DNA of 64,000 nt from contig NZ_JAHKNI010000013.1 of NCBI RefSeq assembly GCF_018860155.1, positions 186,001-250,000 on the forward strand. Direction: 5' to 3'. The position numbers and the translations under genes are program-made. Origin of the DNA: Nocardia albiluteola. GTDB taxonomy: Bacteria > Actinomycetota > Actinomycetes > Mycobacteriales > Mycobacteriaceae. Shown here one piece after another: positions 26,130-35,654 of the stretch; positions within the stretch are counted from its first letter, which is position 1, and each line of letters begins with the position of its first letter. Under the pieces are notes generated by a model. It ran no database searches. It was not told where the DNA came from and saw only the letters and a program-made list of their open reading frames with translations.

Positions 26130-29100
26130 GCCAACCGCCGGCTCCCATCGCACCGCGCCGCTGGGGCGGCGCTGGTTCGCCGGAACGGTCGCCGCGGCCT
26201 TCCTGCTGACGTTCCTGCAGGCGCCCGGCCTCACCGTCGCCGACACCAAATATGATCTCGCCCAGAATCCCCTGGGCTTTCTGCGCCGGGCCGCGCACCT
26301 GTGGAGCAGCCAGGCCCCGATGGGGCAGGTGCAGAACCAGGCCTACGGGTATTTCTTCCCGCACGGCGCATTCTTCGCTCTCGGGCACACGCTGGGCCTG
26401 CCCGCATGGATCACGCAGCGGATCTGGTGGGCCCTGCTGATCCTGGCCGGATTCTGGGGAGTGATCCGGCTCTGCGAGGTCCTCGGCATCGGCACCCGCG
26501 GCTCCCGCATCGTCGCGGCCCTGGCCTTCGCCCTGGCGCCGCGCGTGTTGACCACCATCGGATCGATCTCGTCGGAAACCCTTCCGATGATGCTCGCCCC
26601 CTGGGTGCTGCTGGCGCCCGCGGCACTGGGGCGAATCACCCAGGTGCGCAGGAGGATTCGGCGCTCATCCGGTGACACCGATCCCCCGGGCGAACCAGGC
26701 GGACCGGACACCGGTCGGCCCGGGCATCGCCGATGGGCCACCGTGGTCCGAAAGTCCCGCTCACGGCTGTGGCGTGAGCACCGCAATCGGCGAAACGCGC
26801 CGCCGCGATCCGGCGCACACAACCTTCCGACCCCTGCCGTGGGGACACCCGCGGGGGCCGCGCCCCCGGTGCGCCAAGAGGGGAGTGCGGATCGGCCCGA
26901 CGGCGCGGATGCAACAGCCGCACGGGGACCGAACACTCGGATGACCGGGTCGACCGGGATCGAGAGGTCTGCCGCGCACCAAGCGCAGGGGGTAGCAGTC
27001 GCCGACGATCGGGTCGGGCTGAGCGGTGCCCCGGCAGACCTCACCTCGTATGGTCTGCCTCGGCATGGGGCGCTATCGGCCGCCGGGAGCGCGCTGGCGC
27101 TGGCCCTGATGGGTTCGGTGAATGCGGTGGCGACGGCGGCGGCGTTTCTGCCCGCCGCGATCTGGTGGGCGTCGTACCGGCCCAATCGGGCCTGGTGGCG
27201 GTTCACCCGGGCCTGGATTCCGCTGCTGGCGCTGGGGACGCTGTGGTGGGTGGTCCCGCTGCTGGTGCTGGGCAAGGTCAGTCCGCCGTTCCTGGACTAC
27301 ATCGAATCGTCCGGGGTCACCACGCAGTGGGCGTCGCTGGGTGAGGTGCTGCGCGGCACCGACAGCTGGACGCCGTTCGTTTCGCCCGAGCGGATCGCGG
27401 GGGCGGTGCTGGTCACCCAGCCGGGGGCCGTGCTGGCCACCGGGCTGCTGGCGGCCGCGGGCATGGCCGGGCTGGCGATGCGGTCGATGCCCGGCCGCGG
27501 CCGGTTCACGCTGATCCTGATCATCGGGCTCGTCGGCATCTGCGCGGGCTACGCCGGTGAGCTGGGCGGGCCGTTCGCCGAGCCGGTGCGGGCGTTCCTC
27601 GACGCGGGCGGGGCGCCGCTGCGCAATGTGCACAAGCTGGAACCGCTGATCCGGCTGCCGCTGGTCATCGGGCTGGCCCAGCTGCTGGGGCGGGTTCCGC
27701 TGCCCGGGTCGGCGCCGATGCCGGTGTGGCGCAGGGCCTTCGCCCATCCCGAACGCGACCCGATGGTGGCACTCGCCGCGCTGGTGCTTGCCGCCCTGGC
27801 GCTGTCGACCTCGCTGGCGTGGACGAGCAAGCTGGCCCCGCGCGGCGCCTACGACCGGGTCCCGGCGTACTGGACCCAGACCGCGCAGTGGCTCGCCGAC
27901 AATGCCGCCGACACCCGTGCGCTCGTGGTGCCGGGCGCGCCGTTCGGCAGCCAGATCTGGGGGCTGACCCGCGACGAGCCGTTGCAGGCGCTGGCGACGA
28001 CGCCGTGGGCGGTGCGCGACGCAGTACCGCTCACGCCGCCCGGGGCGATCCGCGCCATGGATTCGGTGCAGCGGCTGATCGCCGACGGGCGGCCGTCGGC
28101 GGGGCTGGCGCCGACACTGATCAGTCAGGGCATCGGAATTCTGGTGCTGCGCAACGATCTCGACCCCGACACCTCGCGATCGACCCGGCCGATGCTGGCC
28201 CACGAGGCCATCGAACGCTCCCCAGGGCTGACGAAGGTGGCGCAGTTCGGCAGCAGGATCATCACCGGTCACGGCAAGGGTCTGGTCGCCGATGGCGATC
28301 TGCGCCCGGAATATCCGGCCGTCGAGATCTACCGGGTGGAGGCGCCGTGGCCGGGCACGCCCGCCGACATCCACAGCGGCCCCGGCGCACCCGCATCCTT
28401 CCCGGGCGCGTATACGGTGCCGCTGGATTCGGTGCCGGTGGTGCAGGGCGGGCCCGAGGTGCTGGAACGGTTGCGGAGCTCCCCGGCGCTACCCAACGGT
28501 CCCGTGCTGCTGGCCACGGATGCTGCCCGGGCCGGATTGTCCGGTGGCACAACGCTGATCACCGACACGCCGATGGATCGCGAGACCGACTTCGGGAAGG
28601 TCGACGACCACAGTTCGGCGCTGCGCGCGCCCACCGACGCCCGGCGCACGTTCAATCGGGCGCCGGACTACGCCGTCCCGGGCACCCCGCTGGTGGAGGG
28701 CCGGTGGTCCGGCGCCACCATCACCGCGTCGAGCTCGGCCGCCGACGCCACCCAGCTGGGCGGCACGGCGCCGGGCAGCTCCACCGCGGCCGTCGTGGAC
28801 GGCGACCCGTCCACCGCATGGCTGAGCAACAGCGCCGAACACGCTGTGGGGCAATGGCTCCGGCTCGATCTGGCGCATCCCATCCGGGCCGGGGTGCTGC
28901 AGGTGACGACGAGCGCGGCCGCCCTCGGGGATCCGGTGAAATGGATCGAGGTGCGCACCGCGAACGGCACCGTGGCCGCCCGCATCACCAAACCCGGTGG
29001 ACCCGTTGCGGTTTCACTGCCCCCGGGCCGCACCGGCTGGCTCACCATCACCGCCACCGCGACCGAGGGCGGCACCGCGGGCGGGCAATTCGGCATCTCG

Positions 29101-30843
29101 GCGGTCGCCCTGGACGACTATTCGAACCGCGACGCACCGGTGCCGGTCGATATCCGCCACCGCACCGTGCTGCCACCCGTGCCCGCCGGAACGCGGGTGC
29201 GGGGCTGGGATCTCGGACAGGAATTTCCGGGCCGCGCGGCCTGTTTCGACGCACCCGACCGGGTGCGCTGCGATAACGGGCTGGCGCTGTCGGCCGAGGA
29301 ACCCGGCACGTTCCAGCGCACCCTGAGCGTCCCCGGGCCGATGGACGTCGCCCCGCAACTCATCGTGCGGGCCCGGCAGAGCCCGGAACTCGAGGCGCTG
29401 CTCACCGATCACAACCTGCCCGTCGCGCGCGGCTCGGCCGACGTGGGCGACCTGCGCGGCTCGGCCTTCGCCGTCACCGACTCCGATCCGCGCACCAGCT
29501 GGATCGCCACGCAGGACACGGTGCGAAACCCCGCGGGCCCCAAACCGACCCTCACCCTGGAACTTCCGGCCCCCGCCCTGGTGACCGGGCTCGACATAAC
29601 CCCGCCGACCGGAGCGCTGCCCGCCCGGCCCACCTCGGTCTCGGTCAACCTCGGCGACGGGCCGCAGGTACGTACGCTGGATCCCGACGCTCCCGCGGGC
29701 CGCCCGATCCGCATCGCGCTGCACCCCCGCCTGACGGACCGCATCGAACTCAGCATCGCGACGTGGAACACCGTATTGGACCGCACCGCACTGGGTTTCG
29801 CACAACAGCAGCCGCCGGGCCTGGCCGAGGTTCGCGTGCTGGGCCCGGACTATCCCGCCCCCGCCCCCGATGACCGCCCCATCACCATCGACTGCGCCCA
29901 CGGTCCCACGATCGCCGTCGGAGGGCGGACCGTACACACCACGATCACCGCCACGGCCGACCAATTACGGTCCAGCGCACCGGTTCCCGCGCAGGTCTGC
30001 GGAATCGATACGATCGGCCCCGACGCGACCGGGCCATCCGTTGCGAAGTTCGTCGATCTGCCGGACGGCCAGGTGGACGTCACCGTTACCCCCACTCCGA
30101 TGTTCTCCGTCAACGAGCTACGCCTGAACCGCACAGATGTTGCGGCCCAGCCCGTTTCGGCGCAACCCGGTACCCGCCTGCTGGTCCTGCCCCTGAGCAC
30201 CAACGTAGGCTGGCGCGCCCACACGGCGGACGGTCACACACTCACCCCGATAGTCGCCGACGGCTGGGAACAGGCCTGGCTGGTACCCGCGGGCGCCCAG
30301 GGCCCGATCACCGTCGAATTCCCCATCGACCGCTGGTATCGACTGTCCATCTTCGGTGGACTACTGCTGTTGCTCCCCCTGATCGCCCTGGCACTCCCCC
30401 GGTTCCGGCGCCGCCGGGCAGTCGATCGGCCACTGAATCCTGCTGCCGAGCAAGCACCCCCCGCCACGGAACCTGACGCGGCATCCCCCACGACGGAACC
30501 CGATGCACCGGCTGATCCGGCCCCGCGCACCTGGAACAGCCGGGTGCCGGGCGCGATCGGGCTGACACTCGCAACATTTCTGATCGCCGGGCCGGTCGCG
30601 ATCGGGCTCACCGCCGCGGGCCTGGTGGCCGACCGGTACTTCGGCCGCCGGTCACCACGCATCCTGATCGCGGTCGCCGGGATCGGCACGGCACTGGCCA
30701 TGGCGGCACTGTCCACCGGACCCTGGCGATCCCCGGACGGGTACATGGGCGGCTCACTCTGGGTGCAGTTCCCCGCCCTGGTATCGATTGTCGCGCTGGG
30801 GATTTCCGCGCTGCCGCGCCCGACGCGGGCGACCGGCCGCTAG
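26110..30843 (+). CDS. aftD: AftD-like arabinofuranosyltransferase (GT-C)
   Basis: About 1577 residues (Mtb AftD about 1400). The N-terminal GT-C membrane domain starts 'FLLTFLQAPGLTVADTKYDL' with the acidic D-T-K-Y-D loop and 'GYFFPHGAFFALGHTLGLP'. The middle and C-terminal extracytoplasmic part contains beta-rich carbohydrate-binding-like domains (for example 'TAAVVDGDPSTAWLSNS'), and the end has several membrane helices. It would add alpha-1,3-linked arabinofuranose branches from decaprenyl-phosphoarabinose to arabinogalactan and lipoarabinomannan. A Pro/Arg-rich insertion (about 26640-27060) interrupts the membrane domain. TTG 26110, overlapping the DUF2613 gene, is the likely start; an upstream GTG/ATG at 26011 is possible. 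Confidence 0.92.
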   Translation: MNTAAAEPTAGSHRTAPLGRRWFAGTVAAAFLLTFLQAPGLTVADTKYDLAQNPLGFLRRAAHLWSSQAPMGQVQNQAYGYFFPHGAFFALGHTLGLPAWITQRIWWALLILAGFWGVIRLCEVLGIGTRGSRIVAALAFALAPRVLTTIGSISSETLPMMLAPWVLLAPAALGRITQVRRRIRRSSGDTDPPGEPGGPDTGRPGHRRWATVVRKSRSRLWREHRNRRNAPPRSGAHNLPTPAVGTPAGAAPPVRQEGSADRPDGADATAARGPNTRMTGSTGIERSAAHQAQGVAVADDRVGLSGAPADLTSYGLPRHGALSAAGSALALALMGSVNAVATAAAFLPAAIWWASYRPNRAWWRFTRAWIPLLALGTLWWVVPLLVLGKVSPPFLDYIESSGVTTQWASLGEVLRGTDSWTPFVSPERIAGAVLVTQPGAVLATGLLAAAGMAGLAMRSMPGRGRFTLILIIGLVGICAGYAGELGGPFAEPVRAFLDAGGAPLRNVHKLEPLIRLPLVIGLAQLLGRVPLPGSAPMPVWRRAFAHPERDPMVALAALVLAALALSTSLAWTSKLAPRGAYDRVPAYWTQTAQWLADNAADTRALVVPGAPFGSQIWGLTRDEPLQALATTPWAVRDAVPLTPPGAIRAMDSVQRLIADGRPSAGLAPTLISQGIGILVLRNDLDPDTSRSTRPMLAHEAIERSPGLTKVAQFGSRIITGHGKGLVADGDLRPEYPAVEIYRVEAPWPGTPADIHSGPGAPASFPGAYTVPLDSVPVVQGGPEVLERLRSSPALPNGPVLLATDAARAGLSGGTTLITDTPMDRETDFGKVDDHSSALRAPTDARRTFNRAPDYAVPGTPLVEGRWSGATITASSSAADATQLGGTAPGSSTAAVVDGDPSTAWLSNSAEHAVGQWLRLDLAHPIRAGVLQVTTSAAALGDPVKWIEVRTANGTVAARITKPGGPVAVSLPPGRTGWLTITATATEGGTAGGQFGISAVALDDYSNRDAPVPVDIRHRTVLPPVPAGTRVRGWDLGQEFPGRAACFDAPDRVRCDNGLALSAEEPGTFQRTLSVPGPMDVAPQLIVRARQSPELEALLTDHNLPVARGSADVGDLRGSAFAVTDSDPRTSWIATQDTVRNPAGPKPTLTLELPAPALVTGLDITPPTGALPARPTSVSVNLGDGPQVRTLDPDAPAGRPIRIALHPRLTDRIELSIATWNTVLDRTALGFAQQQPPGLAEVRVLGPDYPAPAPDDRPITIDCAHGPTIAVGGRTVHTTITATADQLRSSAPVPAQVCGIDTIGPDATGPSVAKFVDLPDGQVDVTVTPTPMFSVNELRLNRTDVAAQPVSAQPGTRLLVLPLSTNVGWRAHTADGHTLTPIVADGWEQAWLVPAGAQGPITVEFPIDRWYRLSIFGGLLLLLPLIALALPRFRRRRAVDRPLNPAAEQAPPATEPDAASPTTEPDAPADPAPRTWNSRVPGAIGLTLATFLIAGPVAIGLTAAGLVADRYFGRRSPRILIAVAGIGTALAMAALSTGPWRSPDGYMGGSLWVQFPALVSIVALGISALPRPTRATGR

Positions 30844-32033
30844 CCGAAACGGCGCCGGACCCATCGGCGCACCGGTTCCTCTATCAGCGCGTAACCGGCC
30901 GCCGCGATCGGCAGGGTGAACAGCACCGTCAGCGCCAGCACGTGCAGGAACATGCCGTGGAACGGGACGATTCCGAAGACTTGGAACACCACGCTGAGCA
31001 CCGCGAGATGCCAGATGAAGATGCCGTAGGACCAGCGGCCGATCGTCGCGGCGAGCCGGCTCTCCAGCCAGCGGTGCCGGGCGTCGCCGAGGATCAACGG
31101 GGCCAGCAGGCCGAATCCGATCAGCGCGCCCAGGCCCATCTTGCTCACGTACTGCCAGGCCTGGCCGCGAGCCAGCCCGGGCAGGCCGCCCAGGTCCGTC
31201 GCCGACAGGAGCAGCGCGATCAGCGCCATCGACCACATAGCCCGGCGGCTTGCGCCGATACGGCGCCACACCGGCGGCTTCGCGGCGCTGCCACCACCGA
31301 GCGCCCGCCCCTCCACCAATTCGGCCAGCAGCATGCCCGCGGCGAACCACGGCAGATATCCGGGCAGCCAGTTGTCCGAGTGAATGGCGTTGGGCGTCGG
31401 CACCGGCAGCAGATTCCAGCCGAGGCTGATCAGGCCGAACCCCAGCACCACCGGCGCCCGCCAGCGCGCGGCTGGACCGCGCAGCCACACCATGGCCAGC
31501 GCCAGCAGTGGCAGCAGCAGATAGAACGCCACCTCCACCGACAGGCTCCACATCTGGGTCAGCCCGTCGGTCAGGGTCAGCGGCACGAATACCTGGATCA
31601 ACGTCAGATTCGCCACCCACACCCGCCGCCCCGCCGACTCGGCCGCGGACGGCAGCAGTGTCAAAACCGCACACACCACGACCCAGTAGGCGGGCAGGAT
31701 GCGCGCGGCCCGATGCAGCAGGTACCGCCCCGCCGACGGGGCCGCGCCCAGCCCCCGGGCCGCGGCCGCGTGCGGACGCCAGAGCAGGAATCCCGAGAGG
31801 CCGAAGAAGACCGCGACGGCCATGTCGAACCGCTCCAGCACCCGGCCGAGCACCGGAATCCCCGTCGCCGCGGTCTGAAACGCGACATGGGTGACCACCA
31901 CACCCAGCGCCGCCAGCCCGCGCATCCCCTCGAGCGCCGGGACGAAACCACGAGCGGCGGTGCGCTGCCGCGGAACCGGCGCATCGCCCTGCCCGGCTCC
32001 GGGCTGGGCATCCGGTGTCATGGTCGTGGTCAT
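30840..32033 (-). CDS. Membrane acyltransferase 3 family protein (Rv0228-like)
   Basis: 397 residues, about 10 membrane helices. Family marks are 'FVPALEGMRGLAALGVVVTH' with the catalytic-type His in V-T-H, 'FFGLSGFLLWRPHAAAARG', 'RYLLHRAARILPAYW' and 'SLSVEVAFYLLLP'. Acyltransferase-3 proteins move acyl groups onto periplasmic sugars. The gene shares its stop region with aftD (4-bp tail-to-tail overlap 30840-30843) and diverges from the DUF3068 gene, so an envelope glycan or glycolipid substrate is likely. ATG 32033 is preceded by a weak CTGGAA site. Confidence 0.92.
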   Translation of the reverse strand: MTTTMTPDAQPGAGQGDAPVPRQRTAARGFVPALEGMRGLAALGVVVTHVAFQTAATGIPVLGRVLERFDMAVAVFFGLSGFLLWRPHAAAARGLGAAPSAGRYLLHRAARILPAYWVVVCAVLTLLPSAAESAGRRVWVANLTLIQVFVPLTLTDGLTQMWSLSVEVAFYLLLPLLALAMVWLRGPAARWRAPVVLGFGLISLGWNLLPVPTPNAIHSDNWLPGYLPWFAAGMLLAELVEGRALGGGSAAKPPVWRRIGASRRAMWSMALIALLLSATDLGGLPGLARGQAWQYVSKMGLGALIGFGLLAPLILGDARHRWLESRLAATIGRWSYGIFIWHLAVLSVVFQVFGIVPFHGMFLHVLALTVLFTLPIAAAGYALIEEPVRRWVRRRFG

Positions 32034-32198
32034 CGGGTTCCAGTGTGCCCGTGTTGTCGGTCGACCAGGGTTTGGGGATGTTTCCGGCCTCACATCGATG
32101 CTTCCTCGGTTCGGACTGTTAGTGTCGGGGCTCACGAGCGCCGCGCAGTGGACGCACCGCGACTCGGTACTGCCTGTTGGATGACGAGGAGAGTTTGC

Positions 32199-33362
32199 AT
32201 GGCACTGCGTGCCGGTACTCGAAGGACGGTGGCCTGCCTGCTCGTGGGTCTCGGCTCGCTGCTGATCATCGCGGCGGTGCTGACCCCGACGTATGCCCTC
32301 GGCCAGCTGGCGAAGACCCCCCTCGACCTCGAAATCACCACGATCGCCAACAACAGCCCGAACGCGCCGAGCCAGGTGCTGGAGGCGAGCTCCCTGACCT
32401 CGGGCTCGGGGGCGGCGAAGGTCGATTCCAACGTGCGGTTGATCTCGCAGCGGTATCTGACCGTCGAGGATCCCTCGGACAAGAACGAGATGACGATCCA
32501 GGCGGGCCAGACGCTGCGGAACATCGACCTCCAGGGCGACACCGGCCTGCTGTCGGCCACCATCGACCGGGTCACCATCAACCGCAAGTCCGGCATGCCG
32601 GTCGATGAGGATCCGAACGGCTCGATCGCGGTCGCCACCGACAGCAAGGGCAACAGCATCGCGGACCCGGTGCAGCACGACGGGCTGCAGTACCGGTTCC
32701 CGATCGGCACGAAGAAGCAGACCTACCCGTACTTCGATCTCAACGTGCGCAAGTCGTCCGACATGAACTTCGTCGAGCAGACCGAGATCAACGACCTGAA
32801 GGTCTATCACTTCCAGCAGAAGATCCCGGCCACCGATCTGGTGAAGGTGGTCAGCTCGCCCACCAACCAGGTGACCCTGCCCGCCGCCAAGTGGGGCGTC
32901 GCGGGCGGTCAAACCAACATCACGATGGACCGCTACTACACCAACACCCGCGATGTCTGGGTCGAGCCGGAGACCGGCACGATCATCAAGGGCTCGGAGC
33001 AGATTCACCTGTACTACGCCCGCAGCGCCGACAAGCCCGAGCTGACCGCGGTGCAGACGACGCTGGTGTTCGACGACAACACGGTGAACTCGCAGATCGC
33101 GATCGCCAAGCAGAACATGGACAAGATCTCGCTGTACGGGCGGACGCTGCCGATCATCCTCGGCGCCGTCGGCGTGATCGCGCTGATCGTCGGGCTGTTC
33201 TTCGGGTTGCGCGGCAACGGGTCCGAGAAGCCCGGCCGCCTGGTCAAGCCGAAGAAGCCCAAGGGCACACCGGCGGCCGAGCCGCCCATCGGGTCCGCCG
33301 GGCTCGCTGCGAGTCTCACCGAGCAGCCCACCCAGCAGCTGAAGATCCCCCGGAATATCTGA
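32199..33362 (+). CDS. DUF3068 protein (LmcA/PgfA-like, Rv0227c family)
   Basis: 387 residues from ATG 32199 (GACGAGGAGAG upstream). One N-terminal helix ('VACLLVGLGSLLIIAAVLTP'), a large beta-rich outer domain and a C-terminal helix ('LPIILGAVGVIALIVGLFFG') with a Lys/Pro-rich cytoplasmic tail. The mycobacterial/corynebacterial relative is reported to be needed for lipomannan maturation and LAM synthesis (LmcA), and also as PgfA, a periplasmic MmpL3 partner in trehalose-monomycolate handling and polar growth. It sits between AftD and sugar-polymer genes and in the same window as mmpL3, which fits both roles. Confidence 0.88.
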   Translation: MALRAGTRRTVACLLVGLGSLLIIAAVLTPTYALGQLAKTPLDLEITTIANNSPNAPSQVLEASSLTSGSGAAKVDSNVRLISQRYLTVEDPSDKNEMTIQAGQTLRNIDLQGDTGLLSATIDRVTINRKSGMPVDEDPNGSIAVATDSKGNSIADPVQHDGLQYRFPIGTKKQTYPYFDLNVRKSSDMNFVEQTEINDLKVYHFQQKIPATDLVKVVSSPTNQVTLPAAKWGVAGGQTNITMDRYYTNTRDVWVEPETGTIIKGSEQIHLYYARSADKPELTAVQTTLVFDDNTVNSQIAIAKQNMDKISLYGRTLPIILGAVGVIALIVGLFFGLRGNGSEKPGRLVKPKKPKGTPAAEPPIGSAGLAASLTEQPTQQLKIPRNI

Positions 33363-33385
33363 GCGTTCTCAGAACCTATCTGATC

Positions 33386-33418
33386 GGTGGCTCCCCGCGT
33401 ATTCGGCGGGGAGCCACC
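33386..33418 (+). terminator. Hairpin terminator after the DUF3068 gene
   Basis: GGTGGCTCCCCGC and GCGGGGAGCCACC form a perfect 13-bp stem with a 7-base loop, 23 nt after the stop. Confidence 0.88.
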
Positions 33419-33541
33419 GCTTTCCTGCCACAGCCACATCGCGCTCCGCCGGGGGCGCACCACCGCGAAGCGACATCATTCGCAGCACTGTGCCGTAGCA
33501 AATATCTACCGCAGAGAGCAATTCGACAGATCGGCCGATAC

Positions 33542-34927
33542 CTACGCCGACGGACGGTCCCCGGCCCCACGCGCGGCCGCGCGCAGGACGATGACGATGA
33601 TCGCTGCCGCGACGACGGCGACGACACCCGTTGCGGTACCGATCAATACGGGCAGCGAACGCGCGAACAGCCCGATCACGATCACCTCGACCGCCAGGCC
33701 GACCCAGGTGATGGCCGTGGGCGCGGTGCGATCCACGGCGATGGCGGAGAGCAGCGCGCCCTGCAGCAGCGCGAGCAGCGCACCGTCGAGCGCGAACAGC
33801 CACAGCCAGCCCTCGATCGGGGCATAGTCGTGTCCGGCGAACACCGGGGCGAGCGGCGCCAGCACGGCCGCGCCCGCGACCGCCGCAATCCCCACCGCCA
33901 GCAGCACCCCGAGCGCGTCCCGGATCGCCCGGGCCGAGTACTGCGGCTGTGCCATCCGTGGATACAGCACCACCCCGACCGCCTGTGGCAGCCAGAACGC
34001 GATCTTGGTGGCAATGGCGCCCAGGGCGTACCGGCTGGCATCGGCATCGTTCAACACGATCCGCGCCACGATCAGATCCGCCGAGGACAACGCCATCAGC
34101 GCCGCCTGCACCTGGGCGGCCCGCAGCACGGCCGCGCCGCCTTCGGGGATTCGCATCCGTTCGAGAACTCGGTGGGAAGCCCGCCCGCCACCGGGTGCGA
34201 CCGGGTCGTGCCCACCACCGACCGCTTCGTCGCCCGTTCCGGCGGGGATCCGCTCCATGTGGGCCCGGGGGCTGCCGGGAACGAGCACGCTTCCTGGAAC
34301 TCGATCGCCGATATCGCCGACGGCTGGATCCGCTCGGTCCGCCGCGAGCGGGAGCGCGCGCGCGCCGATGCGGGCCGCGAGGGCGGCAACGAAGAGCCCG
34401 AGGGCGGCAGCCCACAAGGCCCCGCCGGAGCCCGCACCGAATGCCAGGGCGAGCAGCGCGGGAGCCACCCGCGCGAGGCCCGCACCCCCGAGCACGACGG
34501 CAAGCGCGCGGAATCTGCGCGCGCCCTGCAGGATCCCCTGCTCGCCCGAGAGCAACACCTGCGCGGGGGCCGCGACCAGCGCACCGGCGGCCGCGACCGA
34601 GCCGACCTGCAGCACCGCGCTCACCACCGGAATCAAGACCACCGCGACCACCGCCACGACGGCCGCGCTCCGACGGCCCAATCCGCGCACGGCCGCAACG
34701 GGCGCACCGCGCACCAGCTCCCGCGCCACCACGTTCTGCAGCGCCAGCGCGGGCACCGCACACAACAGCTGCACCGCCAGCAGGCTCGCGAATTCGCTGT
34801 ACCCGGCCACCCCCAGCCACCGCCCGGCCAGCAGCTGCAGCAGATACCCCGCCGCATTCGCCGTCATCGCCCCCGCCGTCACCAACGTCAAATCCCGGAC
34901 ACCGGGCAGACGACGGGGAGCAGACAT
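33542..34927 (-). CDS. Polysaccharide/lipid-linked oligosaccharide flippase (MOP/Wzx-like)
   Basis: 461 residues with about 12-14 hydrophobic helices, beginning 'RDLTLVTAGAMTANAAGYLL' and 'GRWLGVAGYSEFASLLAVQL', the layout of MATE/Wzx flippases of the MOP superfamily. It would move a lipid-linked sugar intermediate across the membrane. A polar, charged insertion of roughly 65 residues (34158-34360) separates the two halves. ATG 34927 was chosen since it precedes the first helix; the start lies next to the 18-bp repeat array. The gene is flanked by DUF3068 and a GT-C-type gene, so it may feed the same envelope glycan. Confidence 0.8.
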   Translation of the reverse strand: MSAPRRLPGVRDLTLVTAGAMTANAAGYLLQLLAGRWLGVAGYSEFASLLAVQLLCAVPALALQNVVARELVRGAPVAAVRGLGRRSAAVVAVVAVVLIPVVSAVLQVGSVAAAGALVAAPAQVLLSGEQGILQGARRFRALAVVLGGAGLARVAPALLALAFGAGSGGALWAAALGLFVAALAARIGARALPLAADRADPAVGDIGDRVPGSVLVPGSPRAHMERIPAGTGDEAVGGGHDPVAPGGGRASHRVLERMRIPEGGAAVLRAAQVQAALMALSSADLIVARIVLNDADASRYALGAIATKIAFWLPQAVGVVLYPRMAQPQYSARAIRDALGVLLAVGIAAVAGAAVLAPLAPVFAGHDYAPIEGWLWLFALDGALLALLQGALLSAIAVDRTAPTAITWVGLAVEVIVIGLFARSLPVLIGTATGVVAVVAAAIIVIVLRAAARGAGDRPSA

Positions 34928-34995
34928 CCCGCCATGCTCCCATCTCCCCCACCTCCCGCTCGTATTCACCCGGCCTCAGCCGCCCGCGGCGCCGG

Positions 34996-35630
34996 GCCCA
35001 CATGATCCGGCAGGCCCATATGGCGCGCCAAGCCCACGCGATGCGCCGGGCCCGCATGGCCGCGCCAAGTGCACGTGATGCGCCAGACCCCTGTGGTATG
35101 CCAGACCCGCGATGCGCAGGCCCACGTGATGCGCCGGGCCCCTGTGATGCGCCGAGCCCACCTGATGCGCCAAGCCCACATGGCCGCGCCAGGCCCATGT
35201 GGTCCGCCAGGCCCACATCGCCTCGCGAAGCCCATGTGGTGCGCCAAGCCCAGCTGATGCGGCAAGCCCACATGGCGCGCCACGCCCACATGATGCGGCA
35301 AGCCCACGTGATGCGCCACGTCCAGCTGATGCGGCAAGCCGACATGGCGCGCCACGCCCGCCTGATGCGCCGGGCCCACATGATGCGGCAGGCCCATATG
35401 GCGCGCCAAGTCCACGTGATGCGCCGGGCACACACGGCCGCACCGAGTGCACGTGATGCGCCGGGGCCGTGTGGTGCGCCAGGCCCACATGGCCGCGCCA
35501 AGCCCACATGGCCGCGCCAAGCCCACATGGCCGCGCCAAGCGCACGTGATGCACCGGGCCCCTGTGATGCGCCAGGCCCGCGTGATTGCGCAGGCCCGCG
35601 TGGTGCGGCGGGGCCGTGTGGTGCGGCGGG
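34996..35630. repeat. Degenerate tandem array, about 35 copies of an 18/19-bp unit
   Basis: Units follow the consensus GCCCACRTGATGCGCCAR. Most are 18 bp; six or so are 19 bp (GCCCACATGGCCGCGCCAA type) and one is 15 bp, so no reading frame is kept. Three identical 19-bp units stand in a row (35483-35501, 35502-35520, 35521-35539). Units 22-24 repeat the order of units 1-3. The array fills the divergent region between the flippase and the GT-C-type gene and ends about 10 bp before the latter's -10 hexamer. Confidence 0.93.
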
Positions 35631-35640
35631 TGCGGGCACG

Positions 35641-35646
35641 TAGGGT
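35641..35646 (+). promoter_or_regulatory. -10 hexamer of the GT-C-type gene
   Basis: TAGGGT lies 8 nt before GTG 35655 and directly after the repeat array. The same TAGGGT-N8 geometry occurs at the glycosyltransferase gene start (39093). Confidence 0.55.
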
Positions 35647-35654
35647 GGCTGAGC

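Noticed and set aside
30942..33362. 806-codon frame extending the DUF3068 gene upstream
   Set aside because: The extra part is antisense to the acyltransferase gene and Gln/His/Arg-rich; ATG 32199 with a good ribosome site is the true start.
33949..35643. Long plus-strand frame through the flippase and the repeat array
   Set aside because: It is antisense to a clear membrane protein and then runs into 18-bp repeats; 19-bp units shift the frame, and composition is unlike any protein.
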